From positions 73,653-137,652 of the forward strand of contig JANRJY010000069.1 in the NCBI GenBank assembly GCA_033763735.1: a DNA stretch of 64,000 bases, given 5' to 3'. Of the stretch, positions 37,734-45,697 are shown one piece after another. Each line of letters opens with the position of its first letter. The first letter of the stretch is position 1. The notes beneath the pieces were generated by a model. It ran no database searches and was not told where the DNA came from. It worked only from the letters and a program-made list of their open reading frames with translations. Origin of the DNA: JANRJY01 sp033763735 (GTDB taxonomy: Bacteria; Bacteroidota; Bacteroidia; Cytophagales; UBA9547). The position numbers were made by a program, and so were the translations under genes.

Positions 37734-39749
37734 ATGAAATTGAATCTTTTTAAAAATATTAACATAGTTGTTTGCATATTGTTTTCAATATGTTTTTTCA
37801 ATGCAAATGCACAACAAGGCAAACCCATAAATATTTGCTCCAATCTTTTTGATGAGTTTGCACCATCCATCAGTGCCGATGGTAAAACATTGATTTTTCA
37901 AAGTAATAAGGACGGAGAGTACAAACTGTATGAATCAAAGTTATTGTCAAAAGACAAATGGTCTGATCCGTTACCGATTACCAATGTAAATACCTTTGGA
38001 AAAGCAAAGGACCTGGTAGCCGGTCCAAATATTAGCTATGATGGAAATACTCTTTTCTTTTGTGCTTCTTATGCAAGTGGTTATGGTGATTTGGACATTT
38101 ATTATTCTGAAAGAAAGGGAGAGGTTTGGACGAAACCAATAAATCTGGGGAAACCTGTTAATTCATCTGATTATGAAGGATTTCCCAGTGTGTCTGCGGA
38201 TGGAACGAAGTTGTATTTCACAAGGATTTTGGATAAGAAAATTGATGGGTTGGATTGTTTTAAAATAATGGTTACTCAAAAAGGAAAAGATGGTAAATGG
38301 ATGGCTCCTAAGGAACTTCCTATGCCTGTAAATTCCGGTTGTGACAAAGCACCCAGAATAATGTCGGACGGGAAAACATTATATTTCGCCAGTTTTAGAG
38401 AAGGAGGCAAGGGCAAATTTGATTTGTACACCACAAAACTCAGCGAATCAGGCGAGTGGCAGGAACCGGTTGGTCTTGATTTTGTAAATTCTCCGGAGCA
38501 AGAGCAATATTCAACCGTACCTGCTTCGGGTGATTATTTATATTATCACAGTTATAATAACATTCAACAAATTCTAATCCCTTTCAAATATCGCCAAAAC
38601 AGAAACATTGCTATTCAAGGTTATATTACTGATTTTGATACTAAAAATCCGCTGGAAGCTGTAATTACGATTAAAGATGCACTTACTTCAGAAGTACTCA
38701 GTTCGCAAGCCAGTGCTTCCGATGGCAGGTATACGGTTGTACTCACCGAAGGAAGAAAATATGAAGTAGTATTCAGTAAAGATGGATATTCCGTATATAC
38801 TATGGAATACGATGCCACCAAGCTTGCCGATTATAAGGAATATGAGATTAATGTTTCTTTATTTACAAGAGTCACTTTTGAGCTTTCGGTTACGGATTAT
38901 GAATTGTATTTCCCAATAGATGCAGAAATAACCGTAAAAAATGGGGCAACAAATGAAATCATGGATTTGAGTTTCATTAAAACCAATCACGGAAGCCGAA
39001 TTTATGACCTGCCTCTAAATAAAAAATATGTGTTTGAAATTAAAGCACCAAAATATGCCGACTACACTTTTACGCTTGACTTAACCAACGAAATAAGATT
39101 TAAACAGCTCGAAAAAGAGGTAGAAATGAGTCCTTTCAAGAAGCAAATCAATTTTGAAATTTCAGACTCCGAATCCGGATCGGGTTTGATGGTTGATTTT
39201 ATTGTTACCAACTTGGATATGGACGAACAGTTTGTAGTTCAAGCAAGTGTAACTCGCGATGGCAAATATGCGCTTAGTTTAAGGGAAGGTCATCGATACA
39301 ATGTAGAAGTTAAAAATCAAAAAGGTTATGCATTTTCAAATCAAAATATTGAAGTAAATAAAAATTCTAAGGACGTAAAAATTAGTCTTACTGCATTAAA
39401 ACCCGGTGCAAAATTGCTATTGAAAGAAATTACATTTGAATACAATTCTTATGAGTTAAAAGACAATTCCATGCCAGAAATAAATAGGATAATTGAACTA
39501 ATCAAATCGAATCCGAAACTGGTGATAGAAGTTGCTGCTCATACCGATGGAATTGGAAGCGATGTGTTTAACAACAGACTTTCAGAACTTCGTGCAAAAA
39601 ATGTATTCAATTACATAACCAACCGCGAAATAAATCCAACACGTTTAAAACCAGTTGGTTATGGTAAAGCAATGCCCATTGCCTCAAACGAAACTGAAGA
39701 AGGGAGAGCTAAAAACAGGCGATTGGAACTCAAAATTGTTTCTAACTAA
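37734..39749 (+). CDS. PD40 / carboxypeptidase-regulatory / OmpA protein (PorE-like)
   Basis: A 671-aa exported protein. After a signal peptide (residues 1-26), PD40/WD40-like propeller motifs (APSISADGKTLIFQSNKDG, FPSVSADGTKLYFTR, APRIMSDGKTLYFAS) fill about 30-275. A carboxypeptidase regulatory-like domain follows (IQGYITDFDTKNPLEAVI, about 295-365), two related beta domains, then a C-terminal OmpA peptidoglycan-binding domain (ITFEYNSYEL, AAHTDGIGSDVFNNRLSELRAKNV). This is the order found in the T9SS component PorE, without its N-terminal TPR. It probably tethers an outer-membrane complex to the cell wall. The next gene starts 8 bases downstream. Confidence 0.88.
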   Translation: MKLNLFKNINIVVCILFSICFFNANAQQGKPINICSNLFDEFAPSISADGKTLIFQSNKDGEYKLYESKLLSKDKWSDPLPITNVNTFGKAKDLVAGPNISYDGNTLFFCASYASGYGDLDIYYSERKGEVWTKPINLGKPVNSSDYEGFPSVSADGTKLYFTRILDKKIDGLDCFKIMVTQKGKDGKWMAPKELPMPVNSGCDKAPRIMSDGKTLYFASFREGGKGKFDLYTTKLSESGEWQEPVGLDFVNSPEQEQYSTVPASGDYLYYHSYNNIQQILIPFKYRQNRNIAIQGYITDFDTKNPLEAVITIKDALTSEVLSSQASASDGRYTVVLTEGRKYEVVFSKDGYSVYTMEYDATKLADYKEYEINVSLFTRVTFELSVTDYELYFPIDAEITVKNGATNEIMDLSFIKTNHGSRIYDLPLNKKYVFEIKAPKYADYTFTLDLTNEIRFKQLEKEVEMSPFKKQINFEISDSESGSGLMVDFIVTNLDMDEQFVVQASVTRDGKYALSLREGHRYNVEVKNQKGYAFSNQNIEVNKNSKDVKISLTALKPGAKLLLKEITFEYNSYELKDNSMPEINRIIELIKSNPKLVIEVAAHTDGIGSDVFNNRLSELRAKNVFNYITNREINPTRLKPVGYGKAMPIASNETEEGRAKNRRLELKIVSN

Positions 39750-39757
39750 GCTTTTTT

Positions 39758-41953
39758 ATGAAAAGATATTTGTTGTGTGCTTTTATATTAATTTTTACAA
39801 TTAGCTTCGCCCAAAAAGTAAAGTACAAAGATGTATTTGAAATCATAATGAAAGGCGATAAAGTTGCAGCTTTTCCATTACTCAAAACGGTACTCAAAAC
39901 AGATTCAAGCAATGCCAGCGCCAATTTGCAGCTAGGTATAATTTTTCATGAGCGTGCGATTACATCTGACCCTTTAAAACAAACCGAAGCGGCCATTGGA
40001 TTAGGCGATTCTGCACTGTATTATTTGAAAAGAGCGAATCGATTGATTAATGAAAAGGAAATACGGAAAAACGATGATTACTATGTAAAATATAGTAAAA
40101 GTACTAAAGACACAACCAAAAAAGTAAAAGATAATGACACCATTGTGAAAAGAGTTAAAAACCATATCACTAAAATGACTACTGAATTATCGTTAAGAAA
40201 AACAGCACTTCAAAAAATTTCAAATGCTTTTAAAAGAGGAACTGAAAACTACATCAAAGCACTAATCATTTACCAAAAACTCAACGAAACTTATGCTACT
40301 CAAAAAGAATTGTGTTTATTGGCTACGGATGAAGAAATTGCTAAACTCCGACAACTTGCACAAGCATTTGATTCTACGCTTGCTTACTTTCAGTTATATA
40401 AAAAGGGCATAAAAGAATATCCCATACCTCCTTATAATCAATCGTTTGATGTTATTTCAGTTGAAACTTATAGAATTGATGGCTTGGTGAAGTCGGACTT
40501 TTTGGCAAATAAAGTATTGCTTTGGAACTTTAGTGAATGGGCCAAAACGCAAATCCTTTTTATTGATACTGATATCAAAAAAATTAAACGAGATGCCGTA
40601 ATGTATGATACAAAGTATAACAAGCTTTTAGAACAAATTCAGGCAGGGAATGTAAATCCTGATTCAGTTACCGCATCCCGATTGGATAATCGATTTGAAA
40701 GGTTACTTAATAAATATGATTTTAACTCTTTAGCTTTAAACTGGCTCACCTACAAACAAAACAAGAATGAGTTTGCCGCCTTTACCCTTAATCGATTGAA
40801 CAGTGTAGAAAATACCTCCACAGCACAATTGGAAGCAAAAGCATCGTATTACAGCGATATGGTTCATAAGGTTAATGTGTGTGATAGCGCGCTTACGAAA
40901 ATGACCAAACTCAATCTGAATAGAGAATACCCCAAATACAAGTTTTTATTAGCAGCTAATTATCCGGATACAACCGTTGTTAAAAACTATTTTTTCAACG
41001 AAAGGCAATTTGTGAACTTCAGCCAAAAAGAATACAACAACCGCTATATGCAAATGATGTACAACTATTTGCAAAAATATAACGACACCCTTGCCTACAT
41101 TTCCTACAACAATCAGCAGGTGCCATTTTTCAAATCATATACTTACAGTCACTCGGAATTTAAAACCATGACTATTAAAGAAGATAAAAAAGGAAATGTG
41201 TATTTGGGCGGATATAAAGGTGCGCAGGCATTTATAGCAAAAATGAATGAGTTTCGACAAATTATGTGGCTTAAACTTATTCCTGCAAAGCTTGCAGGAA
41301 GCCTTGAGATGATAAGTGCTATAGATGCATCGGAAAATGTATGTGTGGCTATATTAAATGGTAAGGCGGGAAATTTTGTAAAAAACGTAATTGTAAAATT
41401 TGATGCCACAGGTAATGAAACTTATAGCAAACCCGTAGAACCCACCGGGATTTGCAGAGGTTTGGTGTATGACGAGGTGAATGACAATTGCATACTTGTG
41501 AGCAAAGGAAGTTCCATACAGGATTATTCAGAAGGTGATGAAAATACTGAAATATTTTGTGCAGATAATACCGGAAATATTAAATGGAGGCACAAAATTA
41601 CCCTCAATGGAAGTATTGTTGACTTAAATAGAGTATTTGAAGGATATTTAGTTGTTGCTAATTATGCCAATGCAAGTACCATTGCCAACACCATTCAAAG
41701 TAAAGCAGGCACTTCATTGAATAAAAGCAACATTCTTCTTTTGAAAATAACCACACAAGGAGAGATTAGAGCTATGGAAACAATTGCTTCAGCTACACCA
41801 CTTTATGCAGTTGGATGCATAAAAGTAAGCAGTAGCGCTATTAATATTGTTGGAATTAATGGTGATTTTTTGCCCGGATGGGTTTATCGTAAAGATGGTT
41901 TGTTTCCAAACAAAATATTGAAAGTTGTCAATTCGAATTTGGAGTTTAGGTAG
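39758..41953 (+). CDS. Exported protein with TPR-like helices and propeller-like end
   Basis: A 731-aa protein with a signal peptide (cleavage near FAQ). The N-terminal half is helical: residues about 25-90 resemble a TPR pair (AAFPLLKTVLKTDSSNASANLQLGIIFHERA), followed by long charged helices to about 450. Residues about 455-720 alternate strands with propeller-like motifs (KGNVYLGGYKGAQAFIAKMNEF, VKFDATGNETYSKPV). No catalytic motif or sorting domain is seen. Only 8 bases separate it from the PorE-like gene, so the products probably work together: it supplies the TPR part which that protein lacks. Confidence 0.75.
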   Translation: MKRYLLCAFILIFTISFAQKVKYKDVFEIIMKGDKVAAFPLLKTVLKTDSSNASANLQLGIIFHERAITSDPLKQTEAAIGLGDSALYYLKRANRLINEKEIRKNDDYYVKYSKSTKDTTKKVKDNDTIVKRVKNHITKMTTELSLRKTALQKISNAFKRGTENYIKALIIYQKLNETYATQKELCLLATDEEIAKLRQLAQAFDSTLAYFQLYKKGIKEYPIPPYNQSFDVISVETYRIDGLVKSDFLANKVLLWNFSEWAKTQILFIDTDIKKIKRDAVMYDTKYNKLLEQIQAGNVNPDSVTASRLDNRFERLLNKYDFNSLALNWLTYKQNKNEFAAFTLNRLNSVENTSTAQLEAKASYYSDMVHKVNVCDSALTKMTKLNLNREYPKYKFLLAANYPDTTVVKNYFFNERQFVNFSQKEYNNRYMQMMYNYLQKYNDTLAYISYNNQQVPFFKSYTYSHSEFKTMTIKEDKKGNVYLGGYKGAQAFIAKMNEFRQIMWLKLIPAKLAGSLEMISAIDASENVCVAILNGKAGNFVKNVIVKFDATGNETYSKPVEPTGICRGLVYDEVNDNCILVSKGSSIQDYSEGDENTEIFCADNTGNIKWRHKITLNGSIVDLNRVFEGYLVVANYANASTIANTIQSKAGTSLNKSNILLLKITTQGEIRAMETIASATPLYAVGCIKVSSSAINIVGINGDFLPGWVYRKDGLFPNKILKVVNSNLEFR

Positions 41954-42069
41954 GCAGATTTGGATTTATAATGAAATGCAAATCAGAGATTTTCTTGAAA
42001 TTTGTTTTAGTCAAAGGCAAGCAAGAGATTGTTTTTATTGAGTAAAAATCAAGTAATCAGTTGTTGTCA

Positions 42070-42780
42070 ATGGGTGGTAAGCATATCGTTTTATATTTAA
42101 TAGTTATATGCCTAACTCTTGGGGGTGGTTTTTATATGTTTAATTTTTATCAAACGAAGAAAGAGAATGAAGAGCTCAGATCTTTGCTTTTAAAATCTTT
42201 GCTTTCTGTTGATAATGACAATAGAAAAATATATAAAGAATTGAGTGACATTATTATAGGCACTTATTACGATAGGCGAAAACCAGCAATATTAAAGCAG
42301 AAGCGCTATCTTGACTCATGCTTTAGGTCTTTTATTCGAATAGACTCTTCCTTGATACAAAAGGATCTAATCCCAATTGCAAAAATTGAGTTGGCTTTCA
42401 ATGATAGCCTTATAAGTTTTGCACAAAGTTGGTCTATCTGTAATAGGCCTAAGTATGATATATATGATAAGGCAGGCTTGTCAGTTTATCGTAGTCATAA
42501 ATCTATTTATAAATATGGCGACACAGCCATTATTGTCTCTTTAATTCAAAATCCGCCATACTTTCTCGAAAACAATTTTGAATTAATAGACTTCTCTCCG
42601 AAGGAATTTGGTCTAAGAAAGAACAATGCAGTAATATATTCATTACCTACACAAAAGTTTATGGATGATTGTGAAACAATTAAACCGGTCTCTTTTAGAA
42701 ATAATCTTATAGCCAGAAATACGTACTCAAATAAAATTGATACATTCCAAATGAGGATTGATTTTACAATCGTAAGGTAA
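42070..42780 (+). CDS. Unrecognised single-pass membrane protein
   Basis: A 236-aa protein from ATG 42070 (preferred over the TTG at 42061). A membrane segment lies at about residues 5-23 (VLYLIVICLTLGGGFYMF), followed by a coiled, charged region and a soluble domain mostly of mixed helices and strands. I recognise no family. The short cytoplasmic start followed by a large external domain suggests a periplasmic protein anchored in the inner membrane. It is 116 bases after the 731-aa gene and just before the REP/transposase segment, so it may belong to either neighbourhood. Confidence 0.65.
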   Translation: MGGKHIVLYLIVICLTLGGGFYMFNFYQTKKENEELRSLLLKSLLSVDNDNRKIYKELSDIIIGTYYDRRKPAILKQKRYLDSCFRSFIRIDSSLIQKDLIPIAKIELAFNDSLISFAQSWSICNRPKYDIYDKAGLSVYRSHKSIYKYGDTAIIVSLIQNPPYFLENNFELIDFSPKEFGLRKNNAVIYSLPTQKFMDDCETIKPVSFRNNLIARNTYSNKIDTFQMRIDFTIVR

Positions 42781-42794
42781 AATTACCTCGGCTG

Positions 42795-42824
42795 TTCGAC
42801 AAGTTAGCGATAGCGATTGTCGAA
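42795..42824. repeat. REP-like hairpin, left of the transposase
   Basis: TTCGACAA (42795-42802) and TTGTCGAA (42817-42824) enclose a 14-base loop GTTAGCGATAGCGA. It is an inverted, slightly diverged copy of the right-hand element at 43428-43469. Confidence 0.8.
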
Positions 42825-42851
42825 TGACAGATAATACCGATATTCATCGGA

Positions 42852-43379
42852 TTAATATTCCGAAAGCTCCAACTTTCCTTTTCTTATTCCATAGAGCTCT
42901 CCACAACTACTATACAGATATTCTTCTTCTCTTTCTACTATTGATGCTCTCACCGGATTCTGATGAATGTAATTCCGTTTAGTATCAAAAAAATCTTTTG
43001 TAAATATCTCTTCTCCATGATAACCTTCTGCCCAAAACCAAACATGACCATCTTTTTTTAGCAACCAAAGCAGCCAATTTTTTCTACTTTCTTTTTCATT
43101 TTCTGCAATAGCTTTTACAATTTTTGAGGCTGTAAATTTCTTAAAATCTCGTATTGTGTCACTAAGCTTACCATTTTTGCTGCTGATTATCAAGTGAATA
43201 TGATTGGTCATCACTACATAAGCATATATCTCTAATCCTTTCTCTTTCTGACAAAATCGCAAGCTGTCTAATAATATTTCCACATATATACTTCTTGTAA
43301 ATATATCAACCCATTGATGTACCGTACAGGTAATGAAATAAACACCTTCTTGATTAGTTATGCTGTAACTATATGCCAT
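42852..43379 (-). CDS. REP-associated tyrosine transposase (IS200-like, RAYT)
   Basis: A 175-aa HUH/Y1 single-strand transposase. Motifs in order: FITCTVHQWVDIFTR near the start, the metal-binding HIH in VMTNHIHLII (about residue 62), and the catalytic Tyr region TKRNYIHQNPVRA near residue 140, giving the RAYT pattern. ATG 43379 is used; the frame extends two codons to a TTG. It stands between two inverted REP-like hairpins, as domesticated RAYT genes do. All core residues look intact, so it may be active. Confidence 0.9.
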   Translation of the reverse strand: MAYSYSITNQEGVYFITCTVHQWVDIFTRSIYVEILLDSLRFCQKEKGLEIYAYVVMTNHIHLIISSKNGKLSDTIRDFKKFTASKIVKAIAENEKESRKNWLLWLLKKDGHVWFWAEGYHGEEIFTKDFFDTKRNYIHQNPVRASIVEREEEYLYSSCGELYGIRKGKLELSEY

Positions 43380-43427
43380 GGGCAAATATAAAAATTTTAT
43401 TATTTCGGATTAAAAATCCTCTTATAT

Positions 43428-43469
43428 CTGCTGTTCGACAATCGCAATCGCTAACTTGTCGAACAGCAG
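43428..43469. repeat. REP-like hairpin, right of the transposase
   Basis: CTGCTGTTCGACAA (43428-43441) pairs perfectly with TTGTCGAACAGCAG (43456-43469): 14 base pairs around a 14-base loop TCGCAATCGCTAAC. It is inverted relative to the copy at 42795-42824, and the two loops are reverse complements apart from one base. Confidence 0.85.
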
Positions 43470-43557
43470 GGTGTGAAGTCATTTTTTTATTTCGCTCATT
43501 ATCAAATACTTATCTCTAAATCGTGTCAAACTCGGGAAAGAAATAACGATTAGTCTC

Positions 43558-44700
43558 CTACGCCCTCACAATTCTTTTAAACCAAATTTTAAACACAGGG
43601 TCCAAAAACTCGGTTTTTGAATAGAGTGAGTCGATAATTTCCTTTTTTTCGAGTGCGGTTACTGCTCTAAGTACATTGGCCCCAGTTCCAAATTCATACG
43701 TTTCAATTAATTCCTTTGAAGTAAAACCATCTTTGTGCCCCTGAGCAATGGCTTTAAGATAGTTGACTTGTGTTTTGGTGAGGTCTTCAAAAATTCGTTG
43801 AAACATTGGTGCATAGCTATTGATTAACATCTCCAAGCTTTCAGAAATAATTTCAGATGTCACTTCCTCACTAGTTTTATGCCATACAAAATATGCAAGG
43901 TGTTGCACATAATGTGGGTGGCATTCCATGGTTTCAACTAATTGTTTTGCGAAGGTTTGGTCAATTTTTTTATTGGTTTGATTAAATATTTTTGAAACAT
44001 GATTAACCAAATGTTTTGCTTCAATTTTTTTCAGAAAAATAATATCCCCAAACTTATAAAAAGGATATTTCTGTTTGGCAAACATCACGGACATCATGCT
44101 CATTTTGCTACCATATAATATGTACACCACATTTTTGTGATGCTGCCAATGCGATCGGAGTTTTTTCTGAAAATTAATTCCTGAGTCAAATTCAGAAATA
44201 TTCTGAAACTCATCGAGGCACACCACAAGTTTTATATTTTTATCAATGGCAATTTGTTCGGCCAAGTTTATTACAGCATCCGGGTTTTGTTCTATGTTTT
44301 TCTTTTCAAATTTTATTTCAAATTCCACATCTATTTGATTGCCAAACGAAATTACAGGCATCAGGTTCTTTAAAAATCGGGTAGTATTTGATATTATTTC
44401 ATCGGTTGTGCTTGCAACAGCCCGCACAAGTGCAATGGAATATTGTTTATAAAAATCCTCTTCATCCTTTATGCTGAATAAATCCAGATAACAGTATTTT
44501 GTTTTCTTATCTGTGTTTTCTTCTTTTAGTTGATATACCAGTGAGCTTTTGCCCCATCGTCTTGGGGAAATTATAACGGAATTAATTCCTGAAACAATAT
44601 TTTGTTTGAGTCGGGCCCTTTCTTCGTCCCTATCTGTAAAGAATTGTTTGTCAATTACTTTACCAAACATAAAATGCTCATGTTCGTTATTAGTTGCCAT
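43558..44700 (-). CDS. AAA-family ATPase (ATPase_2 type)
   Basis: A 380-aa ATP-binding protein. The Walker A-like loop SPRRWGKSS is at about residues 45-53, Walker B KLVVCLDEFQNI at about 155-166, and LYGSKMSMM near 200 is the sensor region typical of STAND-like archaeal-type ATPases. A winged-helix region is likely at the C-terminus (LKAIAQGHKDGFTSKELIETYEF). Such proteins are widespread and their tasks mostly unknown. Its promoter (44722-44751) overlaps a four-unit 15-bp dyad array, suggesting tight transcriptional control. Confidence 0.85.
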   Translation of the reverse strand: MATNNEHEHFMFGKVIDKQFFTDRDEERARLKQNIVSGINSVIISPRRWGKSSLVYQLKEENTDKKTKYCYLDLFSIKDEEDFYKQYSIALVRAVASTTDEIISNTTRFLKNLMPVISFGNQIDVEFEIKFEKKNIEQNPDAVINLAEQIAIDKNIKLVVCLDEFQNISEFDSGINFQKKLRSHWQHHKNVVYILYGSKMSMMSVMFAKQKYPFYKFGDIIFLKKIEAKHLVNHVSKIFNQTNKKIDQTFAKQLVETMECHPHYVQHLAYFVWHKTSEEVTSEIISESLEMLINSYAPMFQRIFEDLTKTQVNYLKAIAQGHKDGFTSKELIETYEFGTGANVLRAVTALEKKEIIDSLYSKTEFLDPVFKIWFKRIVRA

Positions 44701-44721
44701 TTATGTAAATTAAATTATATA

Positions 44722-44751
44722 CAAATATAGTTATAATATTATTTACAACAA
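44722..44751 (-). promoter_or_regulatory. Promoter of the AAA ATPase gene
   Basis: On the minus strand, TTG (44749-44751), a 19-base spacer and TATATTTG (44722-44729) fit the Bacteroidota -33/-7 consensus exactly. The -7 element ends 21 bases before the ATG at 44700. The -33 TTG lies inside the first unit of the 15-bp array. Confidence 0.6.
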
Positions 44752-44801
44752 TGTAATTTACAAACATGTAATTTACATTGTTGTAAATTACATGTTTGTA
44801 A
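44742..44801. repeat. Four tandem 15-bp dyad units (operator-like array)
   Basis: Units begin at 44742, 44757, 44772 and 44787: TTTACAACAATGTAA, TTTACAAACATGTAA, TTTACATTGTTGTAA and ATTACATGTTTGTAA. Each has the shape TTTACA-N3/4-TGTAA, itself a dyad. Unit 3 is nearly the reverse complement of unit 1, and unit 4 nearly that of unit 2. The array covers the -33 region of the ATPase promoter and extends upstream. Confidence 0.85.
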
Positions 44802-44835
44802 ATTGAATATACGAGTTGATAATCAAATGGATATA

Positions 44836-45612
44836 CTACTTTGTAAGCACGAAAAACAAGTCAAAACACTTGTTAGGTTCCTTGCTAATTGAAAAGTCCG
44901 ATTCTGAAATGGCATTGACCAATGAAGTGTTACCATTCATCATTTTATTACGATTTCTTCTGTTGAGATAATCGTAGGGAATACGCAAAATGGGAGCCGG
45001 AAGCCAATATTGCATCTGCAAAATATCCCAACGGGTGTATTTTTGTACCGATTTTTTATTCAATTCGTAATAATCCCACACTTTTTGATTACCGGTAATT
45101 CCTAAAGCATCCGTTTTTGAAAAATGTGTATTCACAAGTTTCTTTAGTGAATCAAAAGTGTATTCACGTTCGTGCCAAGGGTTGCGGGTGAGAGTAAGTG
45201 CAATATTGGGTGTGGTTAAAATCAACTTACCGCCTGGTTTGAGTACCCTTGATATTTCTTTGATGAATAGTTGATCATTTTGAATATGTTCAATCACTTG
45301 GAATGCAACCACTACATCAAATGAATTATCTTCAATGTCATTAAGTGGAGGTACATTGGTATGTATAAAATTAAATTTGGGGTATTTGGCAGAAAGTTGA
45401 TTTAATAAATAGTCGTTTTTATCAAGAGCTGTATAATCAGTACAAAGAGGTGCTAATTTTTCAAGACCTCTACCTTCACCACAACCAATTTCCAACACCT
45501 TGCCATTAATATAAGGCTTTGCTGCGTCATAAGCATACAACAATCGTTGATGAATAGGATTGTCGGAAGCAATTTGTGAAGAAGTGATTTCGGTGGTTAT
45601 TTGTGCCGCCAT
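44836..45612 (-). CDS. Class I SAM-dependent methyltransferase
   Basis: A 258-aa methyltransferase. SAM motif I VLEIGCGEGRGLEKL is at about residues 40-54, followed by ALDKNDY, NSFDVVVAFQVIEHIQND (about 92-109) and ISRVLKPGGKLILTTPNI (about 117-134). This is the Methyltransf_11/25 pattern seen in quinone, lipid and sugar methyltransferases. No signal peptide. A TAAATTTG promoter-like element lies at 45638-45645. Substrate unknown. Confidence 0.88.
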   Translation of the reverse strand: MAAQITTEITSSQIASDNPIHQRLLYAYDAAKPYINGKVLEIGCGEGRGLEKLAPLCTDYTALDKNDYLLNQLSAKYPKFNFIHTNVPPLNDIEDNSFDVVVAFQVIEHIQNDQLFIKEISRVLKPGGKLILTTPNIALTLTRNPWHEREYTFDSLKKLVNTHFSKTDALGITGNQKVWDYYELNKKSVQKYTRWDILQMQYWLPAPILRIPYDYLNRRNRNKMMNGNTSLVNAISESDFSISKEPNKCFDLFFVLTK

Positions 45613-45637
45613 AGGTTGGTTAATTGAAAAAGAGATG

Positions 45638-45645
45638 CAAATTTA
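45638..45645 (-). promoter_or_regulatory. TAnnTTTG element upstream of the methyltransferase
   Basis: Minus-strand TAAATTTG matches the -7 consensus, 25 bases before the ATG at 45612. No clear -33 TTG at the right spacing. Confidence 0.35.
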
Positions 45646-45697
45646 GGACAATTTATAATTCTATTTTTTTTTAAGGATTCAGCAAAACATTAATTAT

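Noticed and set aside
43383..43390. TATATTTG on the minus strand before the transposase ATG
   Set aside because: It lies only 3 bases from the ATG, which would place the transcript start inside the gene, so it is probably chance.
44742..44801. Array read as a CRISPR remnant
   Set aside because: Units are contiguous with no spacers and no cas genes are in the window.
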